From positions 2,996,993 to 3,060,992 of the forward strand of contig RPFO01000154.1 in assembly GCA_009746045.1 (NCBI GenBank): 64,000 nucleotides of DNA, in the 5' to 3' direction. The notes below the pieces were generated by a model, which saw nothing but the letters and a program-made list of their open reading frames with translations, had not been told where the DNA came from and made no database searches. Positions 11,201 to 43,391 of the stretch are shown here, piece by piece; positions within the stretch are counted from its first letter, which is position 1, and each line of letters starts with the position of its first letter. This stretch comes from Mesostigma viride (taxonomy: Eukaryota; Streptophyta; Mesostigmatophyceae; Mesostigmatales; Mesostigmataceae). Position numbers and translations under genes: made by a program.

Positions 11201-11954
11201 CGGTGACGTGTTTGTTCCTAGCTAGCTAACATCGTACTTATATCAAGGAGACAACCAGTTGCTTAACTTCAAGGAGACGACTTATATCAGTGACTGAAAC
11301 AACCAGTTGCAAGGTTGCCAACTAGACATTTTCATAGGTCAGGTTCCATACCCAAGCAGGCAAAGGCAGGCGTAATGAAGTCTCATTCCAGTGCATTTTC
11401 AACGTGCATACTAACTCAGATACACATACAATTTTCATGGTTGTCTCCCACGTACAAACTAAGTTGATTTTCTCACGAGTACAAGTTTTGAAAAACTTCA
11501 GCATCAAGAACACAAGCCGTGTGATGACAAACAATCACACCCCCAGAAACAGCTTGCGTCCCGTCAAGTGCTAGCTCTCACCTGCTACACTGACAGTACC
11601 GATCTCTGGACAGGAATAGTTGTCTTTGAAAAAGCAATAAATCTTGTAAGAAAGATGCACCCTTCTTCTTAGTACACATGATTGCTACTCTCAGATGGCA
11701 ATTATATTTTACACGCCGGCCTGTGGCCTCATCAACCATGACAATATGCTTAAGCATCCACAGACTGGCCGACCCTTGTCCATGAGACATGAATAATATG
11801 CTCAACAGCTCGCCCATTGCCAGGTCATCAAAGTGAGTAAAACAGGTGCAGCCATGAATGCTCAACTTGTAACCTACTCCAAGCTGCACCCATTATACTT
11901 TGGATGCGTGCATGCATTCCACGAATTCCAGCGCTCCACTCCAGTACACACGGT
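11201..11954. other. Downstream flank of the guanosine deaminase gene
   Basis: No separate gene seen. It may contain the 3' untranslated region of the minus-strand deaminase gene. Two degenerate copies of the GACAACCAGTTGC word (11251-11262 and near 11301) belong to the dispersed GCGCTGGTTGTCTC motif. Confidence 0.45.
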
Positions 11955-17841
<5,887 letters not shown>

Positions 17842-20800
17842 CCACACAGTAAAATGCGGAAATGAAGTACAGCGCTTTCATCCGGATTAGACATGCGTAA
17901 GCCCTGCCTGAGGACGCCAGCAAACCGTGAAGCAGAAGGTATGGCTGTGTTCACGAGACGACCAATGCCAACTCAATTTTTCGCACAAATGCGTGTGCAT
18001 CTTAACAGGACAGACAGGAAGGACAGCAGCATGGTCTTCCATTGCAGGAAACGAAGCAGGCAGTGCGATAAGACTAGCAGATTTCTAGGCAGGAGCGCGT
18101 GCACAGGTAGAGTTACCTTCAGCTGCTGTGGGGAGCGGTGCCTCGACAATTTCGGACGCCATTTATCTAGAGCATTACCGAGTTTGCCTCGAGAAGCTAG
18201 TCCAGACTTCGCGCATTAAATTGCTCTGCACAGCAATTAGCTCGACTAGATTTACAAAGTCTCTCGCGAGTGATTTTGACAGTGAAATAACCCAAGTAAG
18301 TAGACCTCACAGCAATTTGCAAGGACGAGTGAGCCCCTAATGTGAGACAAGAACTGGTGGTCAAGTGATCTCGAGCTGGTGGTGTTGACTGTTGACGTGA
18401 AAAGCTGTTTGTCCTCTCGAGGGTGTTTCCTCGCTGGCGCCTGGCAAATTGGCATAAGTACAGTAGATTTGTTGGTTACCACCAAACGTTCTGTGCCACG
18501 AATTTACAACCAGAGGATTCCAGGTGATCAATCTTACAACCCTGGGGGAGAAAACTACATAGTAGTCTCGAGTCACGGAGAGGCCAGCCACAGCATGTGC
18601 CTCATCCTTGCCACGCGGCAACGCATCGTGAAACGGAGCCTTTGTGATCCGGTTTGTGAAGACTGAAGAACCAGCCAGCCGGGCTCAACAGTAGGGCCCC
18701 TGCAGAAACGATTACTCGCCCTTGCTGTGGACGGACAGTCGGACAGTTACTGTAGACCTCAGCCATCCATCTCCTGCGCTGGGCCTGGAAGACAAACGTA
18801 TAACTAACGAACCTACGATGACAGAATGTCGAGACGAGATGGCCATGGCTGCTGTCAAGGTGCTTTGCTAGCAAATATGGTAAAATGATGAGAAGCTAAT
18901 ATCCATTGTTCAGTGACGGCAATCTCGTTTGCCGCACGGTCGGGCTTAGAACCCTTGGCAAGCTCCGAATTATGACGAATACCCGAGATATACGCGATCG
19001 AGGCAGATTGCGAAGCGGATAAACGAGTTCTTTCCTGGTGTGGCCCATGCTCGTCTAAGGACTGCATGTTAACCCTTCCTAAAATTCGCGCAGTGCTAGA
19101 TCATCAGGCGAGCCAAATTGCCTCTGCCGTCTGAGCAATTTGGCCGTGGTTTTTGGAGGTGCATCCTCATGTCAACTAGCTTGGCGGCGAGGGAAGCTGC
19201 GTTGCATCGAGCTGAAGCCCTTCCTCAGGGTTCCTAGAAGTGAACTCAAATGTATGGGGGACGAGTTCTTTCCCAGCAAGAGGCTTTTGAAAGGGTAAGA
19301 GACAGCCCCCCCCCAAATATCAGTGTTCTACGTTGTGTTGAAGACTGTGTTTCGCTGCATGGGAACAGGGACAGCAAGCACAGTCCTGGGTGCCGTGGCT
19401 ACGAGTACTATCAACACTGCCTGCCAGTTTCTGTCACTGCCTCATGGCCAGGATGTCCCCTTAGGGCTGGAACAATATCTTCGTTTTGTGAAGGATACGC
19501 TGTTTGACACATTGGTGGAAGGGCCTAGGCACGATTCATTTCTAAATATTCACACTTATCTTCATTCGTCATGCGTGTATACAAATACACACATATATGT
19601 ACATATATACTGCAATGGACATTATCATAAGCCATGAGCATCTTAAGGCCATCCCATCGTAAAACAGTTGGCCTCCGGATTCCTTTCGCAAGACACATTT
19701 ATACCATCTTGATGACCACACGTGAGTCGAGTTTGCCAATTGGCCAAATACTTCGTACATGGTTACGATCAAGAGAGTTACCGCTATGGTTATAGGTACA
19801 CGCTGGTGGCAAGGTTGTATGCCTACTTCATAACTGAACCGATTACTCACATTCGAGAGGCTGCGACTTTCGCAACCATCCAGGACAGTGCGTGGCCATC
19901 TGACAGTTTAGGCAGCCCTACTAGTAGACCCTTCTGCTGACTGCCTGAATGCCTGGCTGATCAGCAATCGTACGGACCATTCTTTCTCCCTCCCTCCTAC
20001 CTTCCCTATCTCATGAAATTTTGTCGATTTCCCCCCCTTTTCCCACACACATGCACACACATGCAACCCTCCCCCCCCTACGCACACACACATCCACACA
20101 TGCATTGACCAGTCACCACCTCACGCGCTGCTTTGGTCACCTTACACCCATGATCCTGGCCCGTCCCATTCAGCCAGACTCACATATACCCTTCGCATTG
20201 ACCACGTCTGTGAACCCCCCATGTGCCCTTAAGCTCACTACGAGAAATGCCATCTGGTTCACTTCGACAACCTCGAGCCCTGTAACCACATGTATTGCCG
20301 CGCGCAATGCGGTGACAACCATGCCTTCCCGTGCCCTGCACGGGGTGCAGATTCTCCTATCCGCATAAAATATCAGGAGTTGGCTGTTAGGAAGGATGGC
20401 CACCGCACATGGTACGGACCTTGCCCCTCATGCCATACCCTGCCTGTAACGTGCTCACGACTCTGGTAGTGACCTGCTGGGGTGGCAAGTGCTCGGCACT
20501 TGCCCTTGTGTGCCATCCCGGCCTATACCCACCCTTCCTCTCCTTTCCCCTACACACACTACCCTCTGGTGCCCTTCTACACGCTCCCACTCTCACTGGG
20601 CCCATCGGCACCCTCCATTTTCTCTTGGCCCTCACCTTGTCCCCATGGACACCCTCCCTCCCTTTCTTCATTCCGCTCTTCCTCCCTCTCGTCCTCCTCC
20701 CCCCCCCTCTTTTCCTCTCTCCTTCCCCTCTCTTGTCCTCCCTTCGTCTCCCCTCACTTCCTCCTTCCTTCCCCCCTCTCTTCCTACCCCCCTTCCCTCC

Positions 20801-20852
20801 CTCCCTCCCTCCCTCTATCTTTCCCTCCCTCTATCATGATTCCTCCCCTCAG
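17842..20852. other. Intergenic region between the divergent deaminase and FAM91 genes
   Basis: No gene is supported. The first exon or exons of FAM91 should lie here but were not found. A plus-strand frame at 19323-19637 (TASTVLGAVATSTINTACQF then LEQYLRFVKDTLFD) reads like protein but matches nothing I know. A pyrimidine-rich tract fills 20660-20850. Confidence 0.45.
20660..20850 (+). repeat. Polypyrimidine tract before the first recognised FAM91 exon
   Basis: A C/T-rich tract of CCCTCC-type units leading into the acceptor CCCCTCAG at 20852. The overlapping open frames rich in Pro, Ser and Leu are artefacts. Confidence 0.7.
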
Positions 20853-35364
<14,512 letters not shown>

Positions 35365-36270
35365 TGTGCTGCGTGGCGCTGACACCTACATTTACGTATA
35401 GGGGAAGGAGATGCTCTGAGAATTTCAGGTTGGAAGGGTTTGAGACAGCCCATGCCAGGATGTCGTGGGTTGTCATGGCATTGATTCCCGAATGGCACGA
35501 CATTTTGCGGGTGTCACATTTGGTGGTGGTGTGAGGGTGCGCCTCGTTGAAGCATTCGACCAATCACCACGAGCATGTCGAACACTTGGTGGCATGCTGC
35601 CATGGCTGGCAATTAAAGTTGAAATGCTTCACGGTTTCTGTTATTGGTATTATTACCTCTGGGGTGGCCCTCCCTCCCATGACGTGTGCCATAGTGAAAT
35701 GGCTGCCAGCCGCATGAGTATGTACTGGGCTGCAAAGCACTTGCAGGTTTTGCAACGGTGAGTGTCTTCTCGTATCCAGTTTTGAAAGCGTATTCCGTGT
35801 AAGTGCCGAATGGCTCGGGTAGGCGGCATGGCTAGCTGTTTTGTGCAGGAGCATGCGCCCGCTATTCCTGGACAGAGTATGACCAGGCGGGATCCTGGTG
35901 CGTTTGACGACTTAGCACTCCAAGTTTGCGGCTCTATAATATCTGTGTGTGTGGACTGCTGCCACGCCCCACACACGAGTTCCTTGCGCGGAGCATGTAA
36001 CAACCGTATGAACGAGTCAATGCCAAAGTGGACATTCACGGAAGCACACGCCCTAATCACGCAAGTTGTTTCCAGCCCCACCGTCTAGGTCATCTTAGTG
36101 TTAGCAAGAAATAATTTCATCGAACAAGGCTACACATTTCCATCTCCATTCATATCCATCATCATGAACGACTCGAAAACGCGGATATACTTGATAACGG
36201 CAGGCTTGAGCTACCATGGTCCGGATTCTCCAGATTTAGAACTGGCCTGCGCTGGTTGTCTCATGGACAT
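35365..36270. other. FAM91 downstream flank and dispersed repeat
   Basis: 35365-35990 has no supported feature. 36020-36266 is a copy of the dispersed repeat at 4560-4825 and ends with GCGCTGGTTGTCTCAT at 36250-36265. Confidence 0.5.
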
Positions 36271-36273
36271 TAT

Positions 36274-36508
36274 GCATATGGCAGCTATATATGATACGCG
36301 CAAGGATCCTAAATACAATAAATGTACCAGCAAAGTCCTTTCATTCGCTACCCCGATATTCACAGTCTCCTTTCCCACACAGCAAAATATGGTGTTGTTC
36401 TTAGCTCAGTTGCATCGCTTTTGCCGTCTTTGTTCTTATCGTGTGGATTTCATCGAGACCTTCTTGAACTCTTGCATCGTTTGTTGGCAGGATGTGCGTC
36501 AACCTTGA
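36274..36508 (+). pseudogene. Truncated Penelope-like element fragment
   Basis: It encodes DTRKDPKYN then, in shifted frames, FIRYPDIHSLLSHTAKYGVV and LHRFCRLCSYRVDFIET, matching the C-terminal part of the element at 3920-4110. A 5'-truncated and mutated second copy. Confidence 0.75.
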
Positions 36509-36714
36509 GTGGACGCACAAAAAGTAATAGCTAGAAGCTATTCAACTAATATGGCTGGATAACATTCAGAACGCGCCTAGACGGTTTAGCTGAAAAACTA
36601 AGTCGCATGCATGATCAGTGCGTTTGTTCCCTTGCGGCCAAGAGCGTCCAGTTGTGAGCACCACTGCTGCAATCGCTCTCCCGCCATTTGTATGAGGATA
36701 CTACTAAATAAATT

Positions 36715-37285
36715 CTATTCAACCGTGGAACTCAAGGGTATTAAACCAGACTCTTTATTAAAACTGAGTGGAGCACATACAAAAGGCAGGCCAGATCCCG
36801 ACCGCCGATGCTCATGGGAGCACTTATTGCTTGTCAAAGGCTAGCCTTATACCCCCATGCAAAACACGCAGGGAGGGTGGGTGGGAAAAGATGAGAGGCC
36901 GACCTTAGCTACAAGGGTTTGTTTTGGTCTTTTTTGCGTGTCACGCAACCTTGGCCCGGACAGCATTTTTTCGCCACGCAAATATTGCATCTGAACAAAT
37001 GACGCAATGTGGCGTTCTGATGGCCAGCAGCTTACGTAAGCAGGCTGCCGGGGCTATTAAGTCACATACTGCGTGAGAAAAAGAATCTAGATCTAGTTAA
37101 TCACTGTACGTCATTAACAAAGAAACCCACACAGTGGCAAGTCTATATCTCAACGGAGCTCCTGCCACATGGCCAGAAAAACTGGCGCCCAATATTGTGC
37201 CACTACCGATCCGGGTCAGGCCGGGCAGTGGCCTCAAATTAAAAGTATGGCACAGTGCACCTCATAACCTAGCAGCTATAGCAGT
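36715..37285. repeat. Dispersed repeat, copy 1
   Basis: 36893-37285 is nearly identical in the same orientation to 44578-44965. 36715-36850 is similar to 38130-38265. Shared words include GTGTCACGCAACCTTGGCCC and AAGAATCTAGATCTAGTTAA. Coding capacity is not evident. Confidence 0.7.
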
Positions 37286-37289
37286 CACC

Positions 37290-37430
37290 CAGCCAGGTTA
37301 GACGCCGCACTTGAGGCCCACACCTTCAAAGAGCAGCTCGAAGAGGACATGAGGGCCCTAGGCCTCTCCGTGATGTGGAAAAAGATTATGGACAAGGCCA
37401 AGTGGGCCCAGATCATAGAGGACAACACCC
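37290..37430 (+). pseudogene. Possible retroelement coding scrap
   Basis: The plus strand reads [20 protein letters not shown] then [20 protein letters not shown] without a stop. The composition is protein-like, and it sits among LINE fragments. I do not recognise the family. Confidence 0.3.
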
Positions 37431-37578
37431 CCCCTGCAGTGGGGAAGCCGCGCGTTTGCACACATATGGGAAGCATGCTAGACAAGACCCCTAGGGTCAC
37501 GGGCACCACAGTTTTATTAGAGTAGGACTGTTTTTGTAGATAGCTTGTAGATAGCTTAGACCGGTAGGATTGCGTGTA

Positions 37579-38011
37579 CCCATCCATCCATCCATCCATC
37601 CATCCATCCATCCATCCATCCATCCATCCATCCGGCCATCCATCCATCCATCCATCCATCCATCCATCCATCCATCCATCCATCCATCCATCCATCCATC
37701 CATCCATCCATCCATCCATCCATCCATCCATCCATCCATCCATCCATCCATCCATCCATCCATCCATCCATCCATCCATCCATCCATCCATCCATCCATC
37801 CATCCATCCATCCATCCATCCATCCATCCATCCATCCATCCATCCATCCATCCATCCATCCATCCATCCATCCATCCATCCATCCATCCATCCATCCATC
37901 GATCCATCCATCCATCCATCCATCCATCCATCCATCCATCCATCCATCCATCCATCCATCCATCCATCCATCCATCCATCCATCCATCCATCCATCCATC
38001 CATCCATTCAT
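37579..38011. repeat. (CATC)n microsatellite, about 108 units
   Basis: Nearly pure, with single variants near 37633 and 37900. The open frames on both strands (Ile-His-Pro-Ser, Met-Asp-Gly-Trp) are artefacts. Confidence 0.97.
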
Positions 38012-38069
38012 CGGGGTTAATGCTCCTTGACTCCCAACCGGGGAGCACGAGTTTAATTAATTAATTAAT
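38012..38069 (+). repeat. Hairpin plus (TTAA)n tail unit
   Basis: CGGGGTTAATGCTCC..GACTCCCAACCGGGGAGCAC then GAGTTTAATTAATTAATTAA. It is the same unit as 54927-54971 and, inverted, 39231-39270 and 62812-62858. Confidence 0.7.
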
Positions 38070-38084
38070 AGCAGCTAGTAACCC

Positions 38085-38995
38085 TTTCATCTCACTATAA
38101 AGAAAGTATGTTCAGAGAACCACGATTCCATTAACCACAGTGGAACTCCAGGGTGACCAGACTCTCTATTAAAACAATCAGTGGAGCACATACAAAAGGC
38201 AGGCCACGTCCCGGCCGCCGATGCTCATGGGAACACTTAATGCTTGTCAAAGGCTAGCCTTACCCTTACATCCCTCTCTGGCGATCCATTCCAGGGGCAA
38301 AGAAGTTACCTCGCATAAGTATCTAGGAATGAACAACCAAACTAGAGGCGGGAGGGCAAGTGCAAAATATCCCGCGCCATGCCCAAGGGGGGCAGGCGGC
38401 CATGGCCCAAAGAAGAACCTCCGGAAGCTCCACCTCCCATGGAACTGCGGCAAGCCCACATAATGGGGAACTGTGGAGCTGCTAATTAGCCAGCGCCCCC
38501 CGCCGGCCCTGGATGTCCCCCATGCTGCGACCCTCGAGGAAATAATGAGTGGCACCCGGCCCCCCGGTGCCGCAGCGCCCGTGAATGGTGAAAATCTGGG
38601 CGACCCCCAAGGCCTGAGTAGCATCCTGCCAATTGCGCCTGAATTGCGGGTAGGGGAAAGGGAAACCAGGCTCCCAAGTGTGGTTACCCGCGAATCATGC
38701 ATGAGGGACCGGGAGGATGGTTTCAGACATCACATCGTCTACCATCGCCGACTGAGTCTTGCCGATAGTAGAGGTCTTAGTATAGACCTCAGCAGCAGGG
38801 CGCCCCGCTGGGGGCTCCGGCCGCAAGCCGAACGTCAGGCTCAGTCACTACTAAGCTGGAGGCCCTCATGGCCAACGCGGAGGTTCAGCGCCTTCGAGAT
38901 TTGCAGGTAATGGGGGAACATGATGACCAGTGACCAGCAGGGGCCCGCAAGGCGATGACCTTGCATTACCATCGTGCTGGCAACTGCAAACGCCG
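38085..38995. repeat. Dispersed repeat and possible retroelement remnant
   Basis: 38085-38270 resembles 44957-45000 followed by 36715-36850. 38340-38910 has open but unassigned frames (for example IPAPCPRGAGGHGPKKN-like and LEEIMSGTRPPGAAAPV). Possibly an old element; not resolved. Confidence 0.35.
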
Positions 38996-38997
38996 CC

Positions 38998-39134
38998 TCA
39001 TGGAAAGGGAGAAGGGGCCCGGGGGGCCGGCACAAGTGTTTTCCACCCAGCGAGGACGCGCCGTCTCCCATGGAATGGGAGAAGGGGCCCGTGGGGGCAC
39101 AAGTGTTTTCCACCCAGCGAGGACGCCACGGGTC
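38998..39134. repeat. Two tandem copies of a 67-70 bp unit
   Basis: CACAAGTGTTTTCCACCCAG then CGAGGACGC occurs at 39030 and 39099, each after GGGAGAAGGGGCCC. Confidence 0.85.
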
Positions 39135-39152
39135 AAAGCCCCACGGCCGCTT

Positions 39153-39231
39153 CACCTTAATTAATTAATTAATTAATTAATTAATTAATTAATTAATTAA
39201 TTAATTAATTAATTAATTAATTAATTAATTA
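39153..39231. repeat. (TTAA)n array, about 20 units
   Basis: A pure palindromic tetranucleotide array followed on the right by an inverted hairpin-tail unit (ACTCGTGCTCCCGTTGGGGA). Confidence 0.95.
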
Positions 39232-39431
39232 TAAACTCGTGCTCCCGTTGGGGAGACTGTCACGAAGCACCGTTCGAAGTGCTTTTAATCCGGCCCGTAT
39301 GTGCACAACGGCTAGAACGGAAGAAAAGGCAGAGACCCGGCCCCTTTCTCCTTCATGCCTAAGTCATGCCACCACAGCAGCAATCGGACACGGTAAACGA
39401 TCAGGCAATTGAGGTCTGTGGGTGCAATAAG

Positions 39432-41276
39432 ACCAGCGTGAACATATAAAAACAAGGAGCGTGGGCAAGGAACTGAAGCTAAGCATATATAGCCAGGAAG
39501 TAGCATGGCTGGCTAGCTGTACAAAGGCTAAGCTAAGGCTATGGTCGGCTGGTTGTGTGCCGCTTCACCATATATACCGGGACCAACCCCCTCATGCAAG
39601 GCATTATACAATTAATAAACTAATTGGCACGTACCCGTCTCAGTGGCGGCTGTATCCCCGAAAGTGTCAGCTAGAGCCCAGGCGACATAAGCACACAATC
39701 ATGTCAAGGGTCACTGTCAGCACGTGACGATAACCGGCTAGCTGTCCGCCCGCGGCCCGGCCAGCCTAGCTCCTACCAAGTCAATAGAGAATCAAGGCCA
39801 GCCGACAGTAATAATGCCAGCATGGTCTACATCCGGCTTTACTTTCCCCTCCAGCAATGGAATGTAGCTAACAGTTCAGTGCAGGGGGCCTCGGGTTAGC
39901 CGGGATGGATGCCTTAATTCCGCGGTCAGGTCGCGCACCCAGCCTGCCAAGAAAGTCGCCGTGGATCGGCCGCTAGAAACGCCATCGGCTGGTTCAGAAG
40001 GCCGGCGGCGTCCACACCCAGTGACTGGGAACGACTTCCAGTGGCGAGGGGCAGTGCGCACAAGCGGCGGCACTGCTTAATTGTTAAGCTTGTAGGATGA
40101 TGACTGCCCCGTACGTAGCCAAGCAGCCCAACGCCGCGGTGGAATCCACCGGCCAACCTCACCACCCACTTGCCTCGGTTTGCCGGCAGGCGGCCCGCAC
40201 CTCCTTCTCATAAATTGATGTGCATCCCCGGATCCCGCAAACGACTCCTGACCCCAAGTCCTGCCATTGCTGATTAGTGGTTGCTTGTTGCGCCCACGCG
40301 CTCGATCAGCATGGTCTAGCTAGGGCCATCGTAAGCCATGCCTCGGTTGTTATGAGCACTGCTTTTGAAAGTCAGGTACCCCCGCACCTCACGTGCCCTC
40401 TGGCTCGATCCATCACATGGTAGCGTAGACGACATAATTGCTCGTGGGTGGACGCGTCAGATGCGACAACCTCACGTGCATGCCAAAGGCCGGTGCACTT
40501 CGATCAACCTTTAGCATATGTAGGAGCCAAGGCCAGGCACACTCTGCAACTCCTCCCGCACCCCGGCCCACAGCACCCAGGACCGCTGCCCCTGCACCCT
40601 TGCAGGCTTATGAATTTTAAACATTGCTGCCTGATGGACAGTTGGCAGCTACGGCTTTATGACGGACATGCGGCCACAAGTCCACAACCACGGCCCCGAG
40701 ATAGCAGCCACTGGCCCCTCAGCCGTAGCTAGTCGGCCACGAGTGAGTATCTATAGCCTGCGTGTGGGCGATCACATCATTGGTTGAGCTAGCTGTTGCT
40801 TGACCGTTAAGGTTCCAGCACCGGCAGCACGCCGACGGTTCCGTCCGTGCACCACCCCCAGGGCTTCTATAGCTCGACGTGCCCTTCCCTAGGCTGGCCA
40901 TCTTGGTCTTCTCCTAATCTCCTTAGACATCGGCACAAGGTTGTTAGGAAGGTAGCCTTCCCATGATGTCAATAGCTCGATCGGCGTGATAATCTGGTTC
41001 ACCGCCTCGCATGGTCCGCCCGTTGCTGGCCACCAAGTCATCGATGGTGAATTGGACAGCATGGGGGCATGCAGGTTTTTTTTCCAGGTCAATCTCGAAG
41101 CTCCCAAGCTCCCCGGAGCGCTCCTCTTTGTACTCGATGTCCAAGGCTCCAAGCGCGCAGCGGCCGCTGGCCACACTCGTCGCGCACTGCATTAGGTGAG
41201 CTCACCTGCGCTAGCTTGAGAGGTAGTTGACCTAGCTGGCGCCTCGGATCACTGGCAGTGCACCGCTCATTAATTA
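39432..41276. other. Repeat-derived region, no gene supported
   Basis: 39432-39560 matches pieces of 4836-4890 and 5950-6010 (GCTAAGCTAAGGCTATGG). A minus-strand frame at 40944-41192 (ALDIEYKEERSGELGSFEID) looks protein-like but is unrecognised. Otherwise nothing. Confidence 0.4.
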
Positions 41277-41580
41277 GCTTGATTAATTAATAGACACGTG
41301 ACTGCGTCACGTGAGCATAAGTCCTCAGTGGGATGGAATGGATGATGTAAGCTATCTAGGTCCTACTTACAGGGTTGTGGGCACCACGGCCCGAACGGCT
41401 ACGAATGCCATACGCCGCGGCGCGCGGTCACACGCGGAGCTAGCCCCCACAGACAATTGGGGGTGGTCTCGACCTTCATCACCACTTGCCATCTATCCTT
41501 GCATACCATCTGCCTCCATATTACAGACAAACCTGGATCGAGGCTGCCCGGGTGTGAGCCCATCACGTCTAGTGTAGCAC
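41277..41580 (-). mobile_element. Second copy of the L1-like LINE 3' end
   Basis: 41295-41580 aligns with 4967-5240, including the CACGTGACTGCGTCACGTG hairpin (41295-41313), the TTAA tail and the C-terminal coding words SVIWRQMVCKDRWQVVMK. Confidence 0.75.
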
Positions 41581-41584
41581 ATGT

Positions 41585-41752
41585 CCTGTTGACGACGAAC
41601 TGACGCCAGCCCAGCAGCAGCAACGCCGCGATCAGTGGCCCGACTACATCCGCCACAAGACCAACCCCGAGAAGCCCCAAGTGTACTGGCGGGGCGGGGA
41701 CCTTTATGTCAACAAGAAACTGTGGAAGCCCCCCCGGGCTCCCCCGGGATAG
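41585..41752 (+). pseudogene. L1-like ORF1 C-terminal fragment
   Basis: The plus strand reads VDDELTPAQQQQRRDQWPDY then IRHKTNPEKPQVYWRGGDLY and stops at 41750-41752. It has the same signature as the minus-strand fragments at 6060-6306 and 63346-63771, and is joined head-to-head with a LINE 3' end. Confidence 0.7.
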
Positions 41753-41879
41753 AGTGCCACTCAAGGTAGTTGTCTAGATCACTAGATGGGGGCAATCGAT
41801 TATGGGATAGCTTAGTAGGCATTACAGCACTTGAAATGATATTAACTAGTGCACAGCGTTCTAGTACCTTCAATTAGCT

Positions 41880-42218
41880 CTTGCACCTTGTGGTCATCAG
41901 CTTGCGCCTTAGCCGACGTCTTCAGCCCACCTCACCTTTGTAGCATAAGCTATGCGTCAGCCTACCTACTATGGTATTGCACTGGTTGTATTGCACCCAC
42001 AGTGCATTGCGCCCCGGCCCGGCATGCACCATGCTGTGGAGATCTCTCGCTCGAGCGCTCTGTGGTCTGCCCACTTGCGGCAGTGAGAGAAGCTAGGGCG
42101 CCCTCCCTCCTTCCCGCTGTGTATATAGGTTTGAAGGTTCCTTTACTCTGTATTGGCACCCACGTGACGCAGTCACGTGCTTATTATTTAATTGATTAAT
42201 TTAATTAATTAATTAATG
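41880..42218 (+). mobile_element. LINE-like 3' end with hairpin and (TTAA)n tail
   Basis: Related to 15414-15738 (ALCGLPTCG). It ends with the perfect hairpin CACGTGACGCAGTCACGTG at 42161-42179 followed by TTAA-type repeats to 42218. Immediately after it a fragment of the first LINE (CATGTCCATGCCGAGTCTAT) resumes. Confidence 0.6.
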
Positions 42219-42720
42219 AAGCACATGTCCATGCCGAGTCTATCACGAAAAGTTCACGGGTTCCGGCACCGCTCATGTAGAGCACCATCTCATGCATTGA
42301 TGGCCTCCCCCAGCGGCCACTGAGCGCCACCGCATGCGGAAATGTCCCATGGCCAGCACGTACCTTGAGCACGGCCGCCCACACCCTCCGCCTTGGCCCT
42401 GCCAGGCCCACGCTAGTAGACCCGCACACACTAGGAGGCCCTTGGTAGTCCCGCCATGTGCACACCGGCACACTGCATGCATGCAGTGTACTCGCCGGGC
42501 ATGCACCTCGATGAAGCTAGTAATTAGTAGTATGACACGACTCAGGTCCCTCTTGGAGCCCTTGATCAGTAGAGTCACCTCCACGAGGATGCCCAGGAGG
42601 GGGAGCAGGATCTTGGGTGGGTCCACCCGGCAGCAGGCCGTGCCTTCCCCGTCACTTGATTCCGCCTTTGGCAAAAGTCACCGCGTCCGCGCGCAGTGGT
42701 TAATGCTTCCCATATAGTAA
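42219..42720. other. LINE-derived scrap, no gene supported
   Basis: The first 40 bases match 5240-5280. The rest has a minus-strand frame of unknown origin (42273-42674). Confidence 0.4.
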
Positions 42721-43032
42721 CAGTCATTACCGCGATCGCCGCCTAAAACTGTGCGTCGCAACTTAACGCGGGTACATAACCTTGACGGTAGAATTAGGCT
42801 ATCAGCCGGCACCCCCTCCTCTGACGGACTTGACTATACGGCAATCGACAGCTCTCGCTCGTCAAGCCCGATCCAGCTGCAGCATCAATATCAGCCTCAA
42901 GTCCATTTTTCAGGCCAGATATTTTGCGAAAGGTGGGCCGTGAGGTATACTGTACGGCGCTAAACTTACCGGCGTCGCATCTTAACGCGGTAACGCAACC
43001 TTAAGAAACGCAACTTAACGCGGTAATGACTG
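42721..43032. mobile_element. 312-bp MITE-like element
   Basis: Perfect 14-bp inverted ends, CAGTCATTACCGCG at 42721-42734 and its complement at 43019-43032. Inside are repeated TTAACGCGG words. The ends recall pogo/Tc1-type transposons; a TA target duplication is not clean. Confidence 0.65.
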
Positions 43033-43391
43033 TATTGCATCACTGGCACCTTCTTGCTCCTGGCCTGCATGCCGCGGTCAACTATCGCAACGCCCCCTAA
43101 ACAGTGACTGTGCCAGAATTGCAGTCCAGTTCTTGACCCTCACAAGGGCCTCCTCCCTCCCCTTAGAGCACGCCCTCTAGGGTTAGGAGGGTCTGCCCCC
43201 CCGGCCCCCCCCGCTCCCCCCCCCCAGCCATGCAATTGAGCCTTAATGTACTACCTTGCCGATAAATTCATCGCGGTGGCGGCGCGTGGCACGCTGTCGC
43301 CGGCGTGCCGATCTCAACCTGCGGCCCCACGCGGTGTACGCAAGCCTAAGTAGGTATGGCAGTAGGAGAAGGGAGCGGTCCCGCTGGGATT

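Noticed and set aside
19323-19637. Possible small plus-strand gene
   Set aside because: Protein-like but unrecognised, with no start context, partner exons or homologue that I can name.
37285-38064. Met-Asp-Gly-Trp and Ile-His-Pro-Ser repeat proteins
   Set aside because: (CATC)n microsatellite translation.
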